Below, one piece after another: positions 41,958 through 54,036 of a DNA stretch of 64,000 nucleotides. The notes beneath the pieces were generated by a model. It had not been told where the DNA came from. It saw nothing but the letters and a program-made list of their open reading frames with translations, and did not search any database. Position 1 is the first letter of the stretch. Every line of letters starts with the position of its first letter. A program made the position numbers and the translations under genes. The DNA lies in NCBI GenBank assembly GCA_016718565.1, contig JADKCZ010000001.1, forward strand, positions 248,001 to 312,000. Reading direction: 5' to 3'. Source of the stretch: Anaeromyxobacter sp. (GTDB lineage: Bacteria > Myxococcota > Myxococcia > Myxococcales > Anaeromyxobacteraceae).

Positions 41958-44565
41958 AGGCCGACCAGTACCAGCTCCACTTGAGCAGGAAGGTGTCGGT
42001 GGTGGGCCCGCTGCCCAGGCCGCGCGGCCGGAGGTCGGCGGCCGGCACCTCGCCGGCCGACAGCCCCGGCTCGGCGGCGGCCCGCGAGTAGACCAGGTAG
42101 AGCGTGGAGCCGAGCCGCCACTCCCAGCGCAGCACCGCCGAGAGGTTGAGCGCGGTCTCGTGGAAGTCGGGCGCCGCGTAGGCCGGGTCGAGCGTCGGGT
42201 CGGTGGCGGGCGCCAGGGAGGCGGAGGCGATCCGGCCGCCCGGCCCGGCCCGCCCGGTGTAGTAGGGCCCGTACTGTCCGTTGGTCACGAAGAGCTGGGC
42301 GTAGACCTGCAGGGTGAGCCGCGGGGTCATGAGGAACTGCTGCCGCAGCGTGAAGGTGAGCAGCGGGGCGGTCAGCTCGGCGAACAGCTCGTCCCCGGCC
42401 GCGGTGGTCTCCACCCAGCGGGCCGGCCAGGCGTTGCGCTCGTAGCCGACCGCGAAGCGGGTCTCGACGCCAGGGTGGGGGCGGGCCGAGACCAGGGCCC
42501 CGGCGAACCAGAAGTCGACCGTCCGCAGCGGCGCCAGGGGCAGGGTGCGCCCGCCGCCGCCCCACAGCTCCAGGAAGTAGGGGCGGGACTTGGAGGTGTT
42601 CACCCAGCAGTTCCCGCTCCAGGAGCCGGCGCGGCCGAAGGCCACGCCGCTGCCCTCGATCTCGCGGACGTCGTCCCCCTCGAGGTCCAGGTCCACCTCG
42701 CAGCCGAGGGAGTGCAGGCTCCGCAGCACCAGCTCGTTGAAGTAGAAGAAGGTCAGGCCGCGACGCCGGGCCGCGTCGGCCGTGGCGCGCAGGTCGGCCC
42801 CCACCCCCTGCAGGTGCTCGTGGAACGGGCCGCCGCCGGTGGGCCGCACGTAGCGCGCGATGGGGCGCAGCCGCAGCTCGTTCTGGGTCCGCTGGTAGCC
42901 CACCGCGTTCAGCTCCAGGGTGGGCGACTCCCACTCCAGGTCCACGTCGAAGCGCCAGGGCTCGCCGCCGTTGCGGCCGAAGGCCAGGAACGCGCCGCCG
43001 CCCAGCTCGCCGCGCCGCAGCGCCGTGCCGTCGGCCAGGCGGCGCAGGGGCTCGAGCGCCAGCGGATCGCCGGTGACCGGGTCCTCCTGCGCCGACCACT
43101 CGCCGCCGGCGTAGCGCGAGCCGGTCAGCTGGCCGCGCAGGAACCACTCCGAGTCGGTCGAGCGCAGGTTGAAGTCGAGCGCCAGGGCGTCGCCGGCCAG
43201 CACATCGCACGCGCCCGGCCGGTCGCCGGAGGAGTTGGCCTGGAGGGTGGTGCAGTCCGCCCCCAGCAGGGCGGCGCTGGCGGCGAAGAGGCCGAAGGTG
43301 GCGGTGGCGCTCGGGTGCCAGCGGGCCACCGCCGCCGCGAAGTTGCGGCTGGCCGGCGCCGGCGACGGGAGCGACCCGGCCGGCCCGAAGTGGAGCGGCT
43401 GCCGCGGCGAGAAGCGGTAGCCCCGCACCGGGTGGTCCTCGGTGGACCCGGCCGGGGCCCCGGCGCCGGTCACCACCGCCTCCACCAGCCCCACCTGCAG
43501 CTGGTCGGTGACCCGGCCGGTCAGCTTGGCGGCGGCCAGGATGGGGGCGTCGAGGCCGACGCGTCGGGAGTAAAAGAGCTGCTGCGGCGACGGCTGGTTG
43601 TGCGGCGCCGGCCCCTGGAAGAGGTCCAGCCCCTGGGTGAAGAAGGGGCGCTTCTCCGGAAAGAAGAGCTCGTAGTTGGACAGGTTCTGCACCAGCTGGT
43701 CGGCCTCCACCTGGCCGAAGTCCGGGTTCAGGCTGGCCTGCAGCGAGAGCCCGCGCCCCAGCGAGGCCCGCAGGTCCACGCCCAGGTCGGCCGAGGGGTC
43801 GGTGAGGCGCGGCCGGGGGCGGGTGTCGTCGTCGTACCTGGGGCGGGTGGTGACCCGGGTGGCCAGGTAGGGGGCCACCGAGAGCTCCTGCACCGGCCTC
43901 AGGCCGGAGAGGCCGGTGAGCTCGGCGAAGCGGGCCACCACCCCGCGGTCGCCGCGCCTGAGCGGGATGGAGACCAGCTCCTCGGCCGAGCGCAGCACCC
44001 GCTTCACCGCGAGGCCCCAGACCTGCTCGGGCGTCGCCGAGAAGCGGAAGATGGAGAGCGGCAGCACGAACTCGGCCGACCAGCCGTCGGCCGTGGCGGC
44101 GGTGGCGCCGTCCCACACCGCGTCCCACTCCAGGTTCTCCAGGTCGTCGCCGTGCAGCAGCACGTCGGTCTGCACGCCGGCGGCGTTGAGCTCGAAGGCG
44201 TAGGCGGTGCGCCGGTCCCGGTTGGAGTCGAGGTAGACCGCCACCCGGTCGGAGCGCGGGGCGTTGTCCCGGCGCCCCAGCGGGCGGGAGACCTCGCCCG
44301 GCCGGGCGTCCTGGCAGAGGACGCCGACGTAGAGGTTCCGGTCGTCGTACAGCACCCGCACCGCGGTCCGCTCCGACGGGGCGGCCCCCTGCTGCGGCGA
44401 GAGCTGGACGAAGCCGTCGAAGGCGGGCGCGGCGTGCCAGGCCTGCTCCTCCAGCCGGCCGTCGAGCGTGAGGGCGCCCTCCAGGCGGGCGGCGCGCACC
44501 GGGTCGCCCGGGGCGCCGCCGGTCAGCGTGGCTGCGAGGAGGGCCGCGAGGGCCAGCGTGGGCAT
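41956..44565 (-). CDS. DUF5916 protein with N-terminal CBM9-like domain
   Basis: The 869-residue exported protein starts with a signal peptide (LALAALLAATLTGG). A carbohydrate-binding-family-9-like domain (about 25-200) follows with LTLDGRLEEQAWHAAPAFDGF and VRVLYDDRNLYVGVLCQD. The rest is the DUF5916 beta-barrel-like region (SLNPDFGQVEADQLVQNLSNY, FFPEKRPFFTQGLDLF), ending with an aromatic strand (LLKWSWYWSA) that suits outer-membrane insertion. The function is unknown; such proteins are common in Bacteroidota and myxobacteria. It is a single gene, convergent with glgC. Confidence 0.88.
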   Translation of the reverse strand: MPTLALAALLAATLTGGAPGDPVRAARLEGALTLDGRLEEQAWHAAPAFDGFVQLSPQQGAAPSERTAVRVLYDDRNLYVGVLCQDARPGEVSRPLGRRDNAPRSDRVAVYLDSNRDRRTAYAFELNAAGVQTDVLLHGDDLENLEWDAVWDGATAATADGWSAEFVLPLSIFRFSATPEQVWGLAVKRVLRSAEELVSIPLRRGDRGVVARFAELTGLSGLRPVQELSVAPYLATRVTTRPRYDDDTRPRPRLTDPSADLGVDLRASLGRGLSLQASLNPDFGQVEADQLVQNLSNYELFFPEKRPFFTQGLDLFQGPAPHNQPSPQQLFYSRRVGLDAPILAAAKLTGRVTDQLQVGLVEAVVTGAGAPAGSTEDHPVRGYRFSPRQPLHFGPAGSLPSPAPASRNFAAAVARWHPSATATFGLFAASAALLGADCTTLQANSSGDRPGACDVLAGDALALDFNLRSTDSEWFLRGQLTGSRYAGGEWSAQEDPVTGDPLALEPLRRLADGTALRRGELGGGAFLAFGRNGGEPWRFDVDLEWESPTLELNAVGYQRTQNELRLRPIARYVRPTGGGPFHEHLQGVGADLRATADAARRRGLTFFYFNELVLRSLHSLGCEVDLDLEGDDVREIEGSGVAFGRAGSWSGNCWVNTSKSRPYFLELWGGGGRTLPLAPLRTVDFWFAGALVSARPHPGVETRFAVGYERNAWPARWVETTAAGDELFAELTAPLLTFTLRQQFLMTPRLTLQVYAQLFVTNGQYGPYYTGRAGPGGRIASASLAPATDPTLDPAYAAPDFHETALNLSAVLRWEWRLGSTLYLVYSRAAAEPGLSAGEVPAADLRPRGLGSGPTTDTFLLKWSWYWSA

Positions 44566-44700
44566 GTGGGGGTCCCTGGCTCCGGGCCGGTCCTACGGCG
44601 GGTGGCTGCGCCTATTTCACTGGCCACAGGGAGGCGCGCCGCGCCCAGGCGTGACAGGGCGGGGCCGGCGCCCCGTCGCCGGGCTAGACTCGCGGCCCAC

Positions 44701-45630
44701 ATGGGCGACCTCCAGAACGACTTCAGCTGGTCCAAGTCGCGGCACGAGAAGTTCTCCGAGTGCCGCCGGGCCTACTTCTACACGTACTACGGGTCATGGG
44801 GCGGCTGGGACGCGCCCCCCGGCTCGCCGGTGCGCGAGCTCTACGTCCTCAAGAAGCTCTCCAGCCGCTGGCAGTGGGCCGGCTCGGTGGTGCACGAGGC
44901 GATCAAGCAGCTGCTCGACCGGGCCCGCGCCGGCGGCGAGCCCTGGCCGCTGGAGCGGGTGCTCGAGCAGGTGCGCCGCCGCGCCCGCGCCCAGTTCGCC
45001 ACCTCGCGGGAGAAGAGCTACTGGCGCGAGCGGTCGAAGATCGACGGCCTGGTGGAGCACGAGTACGGCGAGCCGGTGAAGGACGAGGAGTGGCGGCGGC
45101 TCTACGAGGCGGTCATCGACGGCTCGCTCAAGGCCCTGCACGCCTCGCCGCTGCTGGGCGAGATCCTGGCCACCCCGCGGGAGCGCTGGCTCACGGTGGA
45201 CCAGCTCGACAGCTGGACGTTCGAGGGGACCAAGATCTGGGCGGCGGTGGACTTCGCCTACCGCGACCAGGACGGCCGCATCCACCTGCTCGACTGGAAG
45301 ACCGGCCAGGAGCGGGAGGCCGACCACCTGCAGGTGGGGACCTACTCGCTCTACGCCCAGCAGAAGTGGGGCGTGCCGCCCGAGGCGGTGGTGGGCGGCC
45401 TGGTCTACCTGGCCCAGGCGGAGGGCGCGCCGGCGGTGCGGGTGGACGTGAAGGCCGACCAGGCCACCCTGGAGGCCTGCCGCGGCGAGATGCGGGCCTC
45501 CATCGCGGCCATGAAGGCCACCCTGGTGGACCCGCGCCGCAACACCGCCGACGTGGCCGCCTTCCCGCAGCTGGCCGACCGCGAGGGCTGCCGGCGCTGT
45601 CCCTTCCGGCGCCCCTGCGGGCGGCTCTAG
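44701..45630 (+). CDS. Cas4/RecB-like PD-(D/E)XK nuclease with probable Fe-S cluster
   Basis: The 309-residue protein has the RecB-family nuclease core: AAVDFAYRDQDGRIHLLDWKTGQ contains the catalytic Asp and D-x-K, followed by HLQVGTYSLYAQ. One cysteine near the N-terminus (FSECRRAYFYTYYG) and three at the C-terminus (CRRCPFRRPC) are spaced as in Cas4 and AddB Fe-S nucleases. It would be a single-strand DNA exonuclease. No helicase or CRISPR genes flank it; a gene of unknown function follows after 17 bp. ATG 44701 begins the conserved region. Confidence 0.85.
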   Translation: MGDLQNDFSWSKSRHEKFSECRRAYFYTYYGSWGGWDAPPGSPVRELYVLKKLSSRWQWAGSVVHEAIKQLLDRARAGGEPWPLERVLEQVRRRARAQFATSREKSYWRERSKIDGLVEHEYGEPVKDEEWRRLYEAVIDGSLKALHASPLLGEILATPRERWLTVDQLDSWTFEGTKIWAAVDFAYRDQDGRIHLLDWKTGQEREADHLQVGTYSLYAQQKWGVPPEAVVGGLVYLAQAEGAPAVRVDVKADQATLEACRGEMRASIAAMKATLVDPRRNTADVAAFPQLADREGCRRCPFRRPCGRL

Positions 45631-45647
45631 GCCAGGGGGAGGCGGAC

Positions 45648-46259
45648 GTGGCGGACGAGGCGGCGCGGCTCTTCGATCTCTCGCTGGCGCGGCGGCTGCT
45701 GGCGCTGGACCACGCGGCGCTGCTCGCCTGGCTCAGGGCCGAGCTGCCGGCGCTCAAGGCCACCACCCGCCGGGGCGCCGCGGCGCTGCTGGCGGTGCTG
45801 CGCCGCACCCTGCCGCCCGCCGAGGCGGCCGCGCTGCCGCCGGTGGAGGCCTTCCTGGGCCACTGGGACGATCTGGCCCTGGCGCTGGCCGGGGCCGCCG
45901 ACGAGGCCGAGGTGGCGCTGGCCCGGGCCGCGCTGGCGGAGAAGGCGGCCTTCGGCGAGGAGCGGGTGGAGCTCCTCGTGCCGGGCGGCCCGGCGGCGGT
46001 CTTCGGGGCGGCGCGGCCGGCCGGCGCCCTGTGCGACCGCGACCTCTTCGCCGGCGAGGGGCCGGAGCGCTACCTGCTGCTGCAGGCGGCCGAGGTGGAG
46101 CGGCTGGCCGAGGCGCTGCGCGCCGGGGCGGCCGGGGCGGAGGCGGGGGCGGGAGGGGAGGCCGGCCAGGCGGCGCGGTCGGCCGCGCGGCTCCTCGAGC
46201 TGGCGGCCCGCTGCCGCGCCGAGCCGGGGCTGCGGGTGGCCTGGCTGCTGGCGCGGTAG
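45648..46259 (+). CDS. Hypothetical protein following the Cas4-like nuclease
   Basis: The 203-residue protein is Ala/Leu-rich and predicted mostly helical, with no signal peptide and no recognised domain. A central strand-like part (RVELLVPGGPAAVFG, RYLLLQAAEVERLAEAL) breaks the helices. The start is GTG 45648 after GGGGGAGGCGGAC. The 17-bp gap to the nuclease gene suggests a shared transcript and possibly a shared task. The coding call rests on the open frame, the ribosome-binding site and position. Confidence 0.6.
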   Translation: MADEAARLFDLSLARRLLALDHAALLAWLRAELPALKATTRRGAAALLAVLRRTLPPAEAAALPPVEAFLGHWDDLALALAGAADEAEVALARAALAEKAAFGEERVELLVPGGPAAVFGAARPAGALCDRDLFAGEGPERYLLLQAAEVERLAEALRAGAAGAEAGAGGEAGQAARSAARLLELAARCRAEPGLRVAWLLAR

Positions 46260-46364
46260 CCGGTCCTGCCCCAGGGGCGCGGAGCCCCGGCCCCGGACGG
46301 CGCCGGGCCTCGGCCGGCCCACGCCCCTTCCGCCCGCCGGCCGCGCGTCCTATGTTCCCCCGAC

Positions 46365-46886
46365 ATGACCACGCCCATCCGCGCCGCCCTCCTCGCGCTC
46401 GCCCTCCTGGCCGCCCCGGCCCTGGCCCAGGACCCGGAGGAGCTCCGCATCGCCCTGCCCGACGTGCCCCAGCTGGGGCCGGCCGCCAGCGGCGTCCAGG
46501 TGGTGAAGGGCATCGACCTCGAGGTCTTCTTCGCCGCCGGCGCCTACTGGGTGAGGCAGGACCAGGGCTGGTTCTCCACCCGCCTGGCGGAGGAGCCGTT
46601 CGTCCTCACCGACCCCCGCCGCGTGCCGGCGGCGCTCCTGGCGCACCGGCCCGACCCGGCGCTGCCGGCCGTGGCCGCGCCGGCCCGGGCGCCCGAGCCC
46701 CCGCCCGCCGCCAGGGTCGAGCCCCCGCCGGCCGCCCAGGCGCCGGCCGCCGCGCCGGCCCCCGCGGCCCGGGCCGAGGCCAAGGCCGCGCCGGCCAAGC
46801 CCGCGGTCAAGAAGGCCCCGGCCAAGCCGGCCAGGAAGCCCGCCGGCAAGCTCCCCGCCAAGCCGGCCAAGAAGCCCGGCACCTAG
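46365..46886 (+). CDS. Exported protein with Lys/Pro/Ala-rich tail
   Basis: The 173-residue protein has a signal peptide (ALLALALLAAPALAQ), a small conserved-looking domain (about 25-90; VVKGIDLEVFFAAGAYWVRQ, QGWFSTRLAEEPFVLTDPRR), then a Pro/Ala stretch and a histone-H1-like tail of KPA repeats (PAVKKAPAKPARKPAGKLPA). The basic tail could bind cell-wall polymer or nucleic acid outside the cytoplasm. The family is not recognised. It precedes scpB by 107 bp. Confidence 0.68.
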   Translation: MTTPIRAALLALALLAAPALAQDPEELRIALPDVPQLGPAASGVQVVKGIDLEVFFAAGAYWVRQDQGWFSTRLAEEPFVLTDPRRVPAALLAHRPDPALPAVAAPARAPEPPPAARVEPPPAAQAPAAAPAPAARAEAKAAPAKPAVKKAPAKPARKPAGKLPAKPAKKPGT

Positions 46887-46993
46887 GCGCCGCACCTCAC
46901 GGGTGGTCCGGGCGCCGCCTCGGCGCCGCGGGGCCCACCCCTCCACCGGACCCGCCGGCGGCCCCACCGGACCCGCAGGCGGGCAGCGTCCCC

Positions 46994-47773
46994 ATGTCAC
47001 TCATCCTGGTCTCCCTGAACGACGGCGTCGGCACCATCACCTTCAACCACGGCGAGAAGCGCAACGCGCTCTCCAACCCGCTGCTGCACGAGATGGCCGA
47101 CGCGCTCGACCAGCTGGTGGAGATGAAGGCGCGGGTGGTGGTCATCCGCGCCCTGCCGGGCAGCAAGGTCTGGAGCGCCGGCTTCGACGTGGACGAGCTG
47201 CCGGTGCCGGGGCGCGATCCCCTGAGCTACTACGACCCGCTCGAGGTGCTGATCCGGAAGATCCAGACCATGCCCTCGCCGGTCATCGCCATGATCGAGG
47301 GGACGGTCTGGGGCGGCGCCTGCGACCTCAGCTTCATCTGCGACCTGGCCGTCGGCTGCGACACCGCCACCTTCGCCATGACGCCCGCCAAGCTGGGCGT
47401 GCCCTACAACATCAGCGGCATCCTGCACTTCATCAACCTGGTGGGGCCGCGCATCGCGCGCGAGATGTTCTTCACCGCCCAGCCCATCGACGCCCACCGG
47501 GCGCTGGAGGTGGGCATCCTCAACCACCTGGTGCCGCTGGCCGAGCTCGAGCCCCACACCTACGCGCTGGCCAAGCAGATCGCCGGCAACTCGCCGCTCT
47601 CCATCGCGGTCATCAAGGAGCAGCTGCGCATCCTCGGCAACAGCTACCCGCTCCAGCCGGAGACCTTCGAGCGCGTCCAGGGGCTGCGCCGCAAGGCCTA
47701 CGACAGCCAGGACTACATCGAGGGGCGCAAGGCCTTCCAGGAGAAGCGCAAGCCGGTCTTCAAGGGGAAGTAG
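46994..47773 (+). CDS. scpB: Methylmalonyl-CoA decarboxylase (crotonase family)
   Basis: The 259-residue crotonase-fold protein resembles E. coli ScpB (YgfG) throughout: FNHGEKRNALS, GSKVWSAGFDVDELP, GRDPLSYYDPL, IEGTVWGGACDLSF, MTPAKLGVPYN, and KEQLRILGNSYPLQPETFER. It converts methylmalonyl-CoA to propionyl-CoA. Methylmalonyl-CoA mutase and CoA-transferase genes, its usual partners, are absent here. The start is ATG 46994. Its last 14 bp overlap the convergent GNAT gene. Confidence 0.9.
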   Translation: MSLILVSLNDGVGTITFNHGEKRNALSNPLLHEMADALDQLVEMKARVVVIRALPGSKVWSAGFDVDELPVPGRDPLSYYDPLEVLIRKIQTMPSPVIAMIEGTVWGGACDLSFICDLAVGCDTATFAMTPAKLGVPYNISGILHFINLVGPRIAREMFFTAQPIDAHRALEVGILNHLVPLAELEPHTYALAKQIAGNSPLSIAVIKEQLRILGNSYPLQPETFERVQGLRRKAYDSQDYIEGRKAFQEKRKPVFKGK

Positions 47774-48293
47774 GCGCCGCCCGCCGGGCCCGCCGCGCGG
47801 GGCGGGAGGCCGGGCGCGCCGGGCCGGTGCGGAGCCGCCGCGCCGGCAGCGACCGGCCGCCCGGCAGCGGGGACGCGGCCGGGCCGGCGTCGCGCCAGCC
47901 CCGCGCCAGGTAGAAGGGCGCCGCCCCGAGCGCGGCGATCACCACCAGGGCGCGCCCCGGCGCGGCCCGCGCCGCGCCGACCTCGGCCCGCCGCAGCAGC
48001 CGGGCGCCCAGCCCGAGGCCGCGGGCCCGCGGGTGGACGAAGAGCGCCGTCACCTCGCGCCCGCGCCAGCCGGCGAAGGCCACCACCCGGCCCGCCACCT
48101 CGGCCAGCACCCGGGTCTCGCCGCCGGCCGTCACCGCCCACCGGTGGTAGAGCGCCGGCAGGGCGCCCCAGGCCTCGGCCAGGCCGGCCGGGTAGGCGGC
48201 GGCCTCGGCGCGGGTGGCGGCGCGCATCACCCTGGCCAGGGCGGCGGCGTCGGCGGGGCGGGCGGGGCGGAGGTGGGCCCTCGGTCGGCTCAC
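47760..48293 (-). CDS. GNAT family N-acetyltransferase
   Basis: The 177-residue protein carries the acetyl-CoA-binding motif VTALFVHPRARGLGLGARLL and the later PFYLARGWRD motif of GNAT enzymes. The substrate is unknown. The C-terminal 35 residues are an Arg/Ala/Pro-rich tail that runs 14 bp into the end of scpB on the opposite strand. The start is GTG 48293. Confidence 0.82.
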   Translation of the reverse strand: MSRPRAHLRPARPADAAALARVMRAATRAEAAAYPAGLAEAWGALPALYHRWAVTAGGETRVLAEVAGRVVAFAGWRGREVTALFVHPRARGLGLGARLLRRAEVGAARAAPGRALVVIAALGAAPFYLARGWRDAGPAASPLPGGRSLPARRLRTGPARPASRPARRARRAAPTSP

Positions 48294-48296
48294 GGT

Positions 48297-48370
48297 CCCC
48301 TCACCCCTGCCCTCTCCCCGGAGGGGAGAGGGAGCAGACGAGGTGTCCCTCTCCCATCCGGGGTGAGGGG
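48297..48370. repeat. Intergenic palindromic (REP-like) element
   Basis: CCCCTCACCCC (48297-48307) is the exact inverse of GGGGTGAGGGG (48360-48370). Inside, CCCTCTCCCC (48310-48319) pairs with GGGGAGAGGG (48323-48332). Similar TCACCC/CCCTCTCCC mosaic palindromes are scattered between genes in many GC-rich bacteria. It lies between the divergent start of the GNAT gene and the end of the NtrC-type gene, where it could act as a terminator. Only one copy is in this window. Confidence 0.7.
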
Positions 48371-48384
48371 GCGCCTGCAGGCCC

Positions 48385-51257
<2,873 letters not shown>

Positions 51258-51261
<4 letters not shown>

Positions 51262-52181
51262 GGCGCGCTCGGCCGCGGGGCGCGCGGGGGCAGGGGGGCG
51301 CCGCCGAAGGCGTGGCAGGAGAGGCAGGCCGCGCCCCTGGCGTGCCCGGCCGCGCCGGCGTGGCAGGGCGTGCAGGCGCCCGGCGTGCTGGTCCAGGTGT
51401 GCGGCGGGTGGCAGTCCACGCAGCGCGCGTGGCCGGCCCGGGCGTGCAGCCCGCCCCGCCTGATCTGCTGGTGGCAGCTGGTGCAGGCCAGCAGCGCCTG
51501 GTCGGGCGGGGCGTGCGGCTTGTGGCAGGCGGCGCAGGCCATCTCCATGCCGCCGCCGTGGTCGTTCATGGGGGCGTGGATGCCCTGGGCGCTGTGGCAG
51601 CGCAGGCAGTCGCGCCGGGTGGGGCGCAGGCCGGACTCGGTGGTGAGGAACTCGTGGCAGGCGAAGCAGTGGAGCTTCTCCATGCCGGAGACGCCCACCA
51701 GGTGCTTGCCGTGGCAGCCCACGCAGGTGGCGCTGACCGGCTCGAAGCCGTGCACGCTGGTGGCGTGGCAGGTGACGCAGGCGATCTTCTGCTCCTCGAA
51801 GTGGACCTTGTGGCCGCGCGAGGCGCCCACCTGGGGCCACTTGGGGTCGTGCGACAGGTGGCAGCCGGCGCAGGTGCCCACCTCCACCTGGGCGTGGCGC
51901 CCCTGCGGCTTCTTGCCCGCCAGGAAGGCCCGCAGCATGGCCACGCCCTCCTCCGACGTGGAGTGGTGGCACTTCTGGCACGAGACGCTGCGGTGGCTGC
52001 CGCCCAGCCAGAGCGAGAACTCCGGGCTGGCCTGGTGGCAGGTGGCGCAGAGGCGCGGGTCCTCGTCCACGAACCGCTTGAAGCGCAGGAAGCCGAAGAC
52101 CGCCACGGCGACGAGCAGGGCGGCGCCGCCGAGGAGGAGGTTGCGGGTGAAGGGGCTCAAGCGCATGGACGGGACCCGCAT
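51258..52181 (-). CDS. Membrane-anchored dodecaheme c-type cytochrome
   Basis: The 307-residue protein has one N-terminal transmembrane anchor (LLLGGAALLVAVAVFGFLRF) and twelve CxxCH heme motifs, starting CATCH, CQKCH, CAGCH and CVTCH and ending CVDCH, CTPCH and CLSCH. The NapC/NirT-like N-terminus suggests attachment to the inner membrane facing the periplasm. With the CbcL-like gene upstream it could pass quinol electrons toward the outer surface. ATG 52181 is used; ATG 52166 is also possible. Confidence 0.92.
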
Positions 52182-52262
52182 CCTAGCGCCCGCCCGCCGC
52201 CCCGTCGAAGGTGGCGCGGGTCACGCGAACGGGGGGCGGCCGGCGCGGCGCGGGCCCGCAAC

Positions 52263-52288
52263 GCGCGAGGGGCCGCGCCCCTCGGCGC
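52263..52288 (-). terminator. GC-rich hairpin between two cytochrome genes
   Basis: GAGGGGC (52267-52273) pairs with GCCCCTC (52277-52283), extended by a bulged GCGC/GCGC stem. It lies 33 bp past the stop of the CbcL-like gene within the 139-bp gap to the 12-heme gene. No U-tract follows, so partial termination or mRNA processing is more likely than a full stop. Confidence 0.35.
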
Positions 52289-52320
52289 GACCCCTCGTTC
52301 GAAGCCCCGGCGGCGCGGGC

Positions 52321-54036
52321 CTACGGGTCGATCTTGTCCTTGAGCTTCTCGTACTCGCCCGGGTGCTCGTGCTTGAGCATCTCCACGCTGATCCGGCCGT
52401 TGATCCAGGCCCAGTTCATCGGGAAGATCGAGGGCTTCAGGTGCACGTTGTAGAAGTGCACCACGAAGAGGAAGGTGATGGCCAGGGTGGCCTCCTCGCC
52501 GTGGATGATCTGCGTGGCCGTGATGAGCCAGGCCGGCGCGTAGGTGGCGAAGAAGACCGGGAACCAGAAGACGAACCCGGTGCCCACCATCATGATGATG
52601 CCCCAGAACACCGCCCAGTAGTCGAACTTCTCCAGGTACATGTACCGGTCGAACTTGGGACGCTCCTTCTTCAGGCCGAGCATGAAGAGGATGTTGTCGC
52701 GCATGTCGATGGCGTCCTTGGGGACCGGCACCATCGAGAAGGGCAGCCGCCGCTTGGAGGCCAGGAACGTCAGGTAGAAGAGGTGGTAGGCGCTGGAGAT
52801 GATGATCAGCACCGCGCCGATGCGGTGCCACAGCGCCGCGCCCTCGGCCCCGCCGAAGACCTTCATGAAGGCCCGCGAGTACTCGGCCGCCTGCGGGTCG
52901 CCGGCGCCGCGCAGCGGCCAGCCGGTCAGGCCCAGGATGATGACGCCCGACAGCATGAACCAGTGCTGGGCCCGCTGGTGGATGTCGAAGCGGATGACGC
53001 TGCGGAGCGCGTCGGCCGAGTGGCCGTGGCTCTTGGCCGCCAGCCGCTGGCGCAGCTCGTAGATGAAGTCGATGAGGACGTGGAAGGCGAAGAACAGCAG
53101 GGTCAGCGTCGTCAGGTACGAGAAGGCGACGTGGGTGAGGTGCGGGACGATGTGGTGGCCCGTCTCCTGGATCTGCTTGTGGGCGATGAGGGCGGCGAAG
53201 TTGTCGTTGGCCCCCTCGTGGCAGCGGGCGCAGGCGGCCTTCTTGTTCGCGGCCGAGACGAACGAGGCCGGGTCGGTCTTGGCCAGGATGCCGTGCGATC
53301 CGCCGACCGGGCCGGAGTGGCAGGAGACGCAGGTGGGCGCCACCGCGTTGCCCACCCGCACCAGGCGGCCGTGGATGGAGTCCTGGTAGGCGCTCTTCAC
53401 CTCGGGGTTGAGGCCGGCGGCCTTGGCGTACTCCTCGTCGCCGTGGCAGCGCTCGCAGGCCTTCTGCATCTCGCGCCGGTCGGCCGGCACCGCCACCCGG
53501 GCCGCCGCCGTGGGGGCGTACGGCTCGAGCTTCTTCGGCAGGGCGTGCACCGAGCCGTGGCAGGAGAGGCAGGTCGGCCCGGACACCGGGGCGCCGCCGG
53601 CCAGGAACTTGGCGTGCACGCTCTTCTGGTAGTCCGCCGCCTGGGCGTCGTGGCAGTTGACGCAGGCCAGCAGGGCGCGCGGCGAGCTGAGCTTCACCTG
53701 CTTGTCGGCCGGGCCCCAGGTGGCGGCGCCGAGCGCCGCCACGGTGGCGGCGTCGGCCGGCGAGAGGGTCACCTCGCCGTCGTGCGGCCCCATGGCGTAG
53801 CCCTGGTGGCAGTCCTTGCAGGAGACGCCGTTCTGGCCGTGCACCGAGGCGCCGAAGTCAGCCAGGTGCGACACGGCCGGGCCGTCGCCGCCGGCCTTAT
53901 GGCACTCCAGGCAGTCGGCCGCGTCGGCGGGCAGGTTCTGGGGGACGGCGGCGGCCGCGGGGGCGGCGGCGCCGGCCTCCGCCGCGAGGGCAGAGGTCGA
54001 GAGGGACAAGGCGAGTGCGAGGAGGAGGGTGCGCAT
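52321..54036 (-). CDS. CbcL-like fusion: seven-heme cytochrome c plus cytochrome b561 domain
   Basis: The 571-residue protein has a signal peptide (LLLALALSLSTSALA), then a periplasmic domain with seven CxxCH sites (CLECH, CKDCH, CVNCH, CLSCH, CERCH, CVSCH, CARCH). The C-terminal 280 residues have about four or five helices of the HydC/FdnI diheme cytochrome b type (FDIHQRAQHWFMLSGVIILG, LWHRIGAVLIII, FLFVVHFYNVH). This layout matches the menaquinol-oxidising CbcL of Geobacter. It would move electrons from quinol to periplasmic hemes. ATG 54036 follows GGAGCCC. Confidence 0.92.
   Translation of the reverse strand: MRTLLLALALSLSTSALAAEAGAAAPAAAAVPQNLPADAADCLECHKAGGDGPAVSHLADFGASVHGQNGVSCKDCHQGYAMGPHDGEVTLSPADAATVAALGAATWGPADKQVKLSSPRALLACVNCHDAQAADYQKSVHAKFLAGGAPVSGPTCLSCHGSVHALPKKLEPYAPTAAARVAVPADRREMQKACERCHGDEEYAKAAGLNPEVKSAYQDSIHGRLVRVGNAVAPTCVSCHSGPVGGSHGILAKTDPASFVSAANKKAACARCHEGANDNFAALIAHKQIQETGHHIVPHLTHVAFSYLTTLTLLFFAFHVLIDFIYELRQRLAAKSHGHSADALRSVIRFDIHQRAQHWFMLSGVIILGLTGWPLRGAGDPQAAEYSRAFMKVFGGAEGAALWHRIGAVLIIISSAYHLFYLTFLASKRRLPFSMVPVPKDAIDMRDNILFMLGLKKERPKFDRYMYLEKFDYWAVFWGIIMMVGTGFVFWFPVFFATYAPAWLITATQIIHGEEATLAITFLFVVHFYNVHLKPSIFPMNWAWINGRISVEMLKHEHPGEYEKLKDKIDP

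Noticed and set aside
44701..45630. CRISPR-associated Cas4
   Set aside because: No repeat array or other cas gene is present in the window; the similarity is to the wider RecB/Cas4 nuclease fold.
52288..52306. GTTCGAAGCC resembling a tRNA T-loop
   Set aside because: No acceptor stem, anticodon arm or D-arm can be folded around it, and it lies in the gap between two cytochrome genes.
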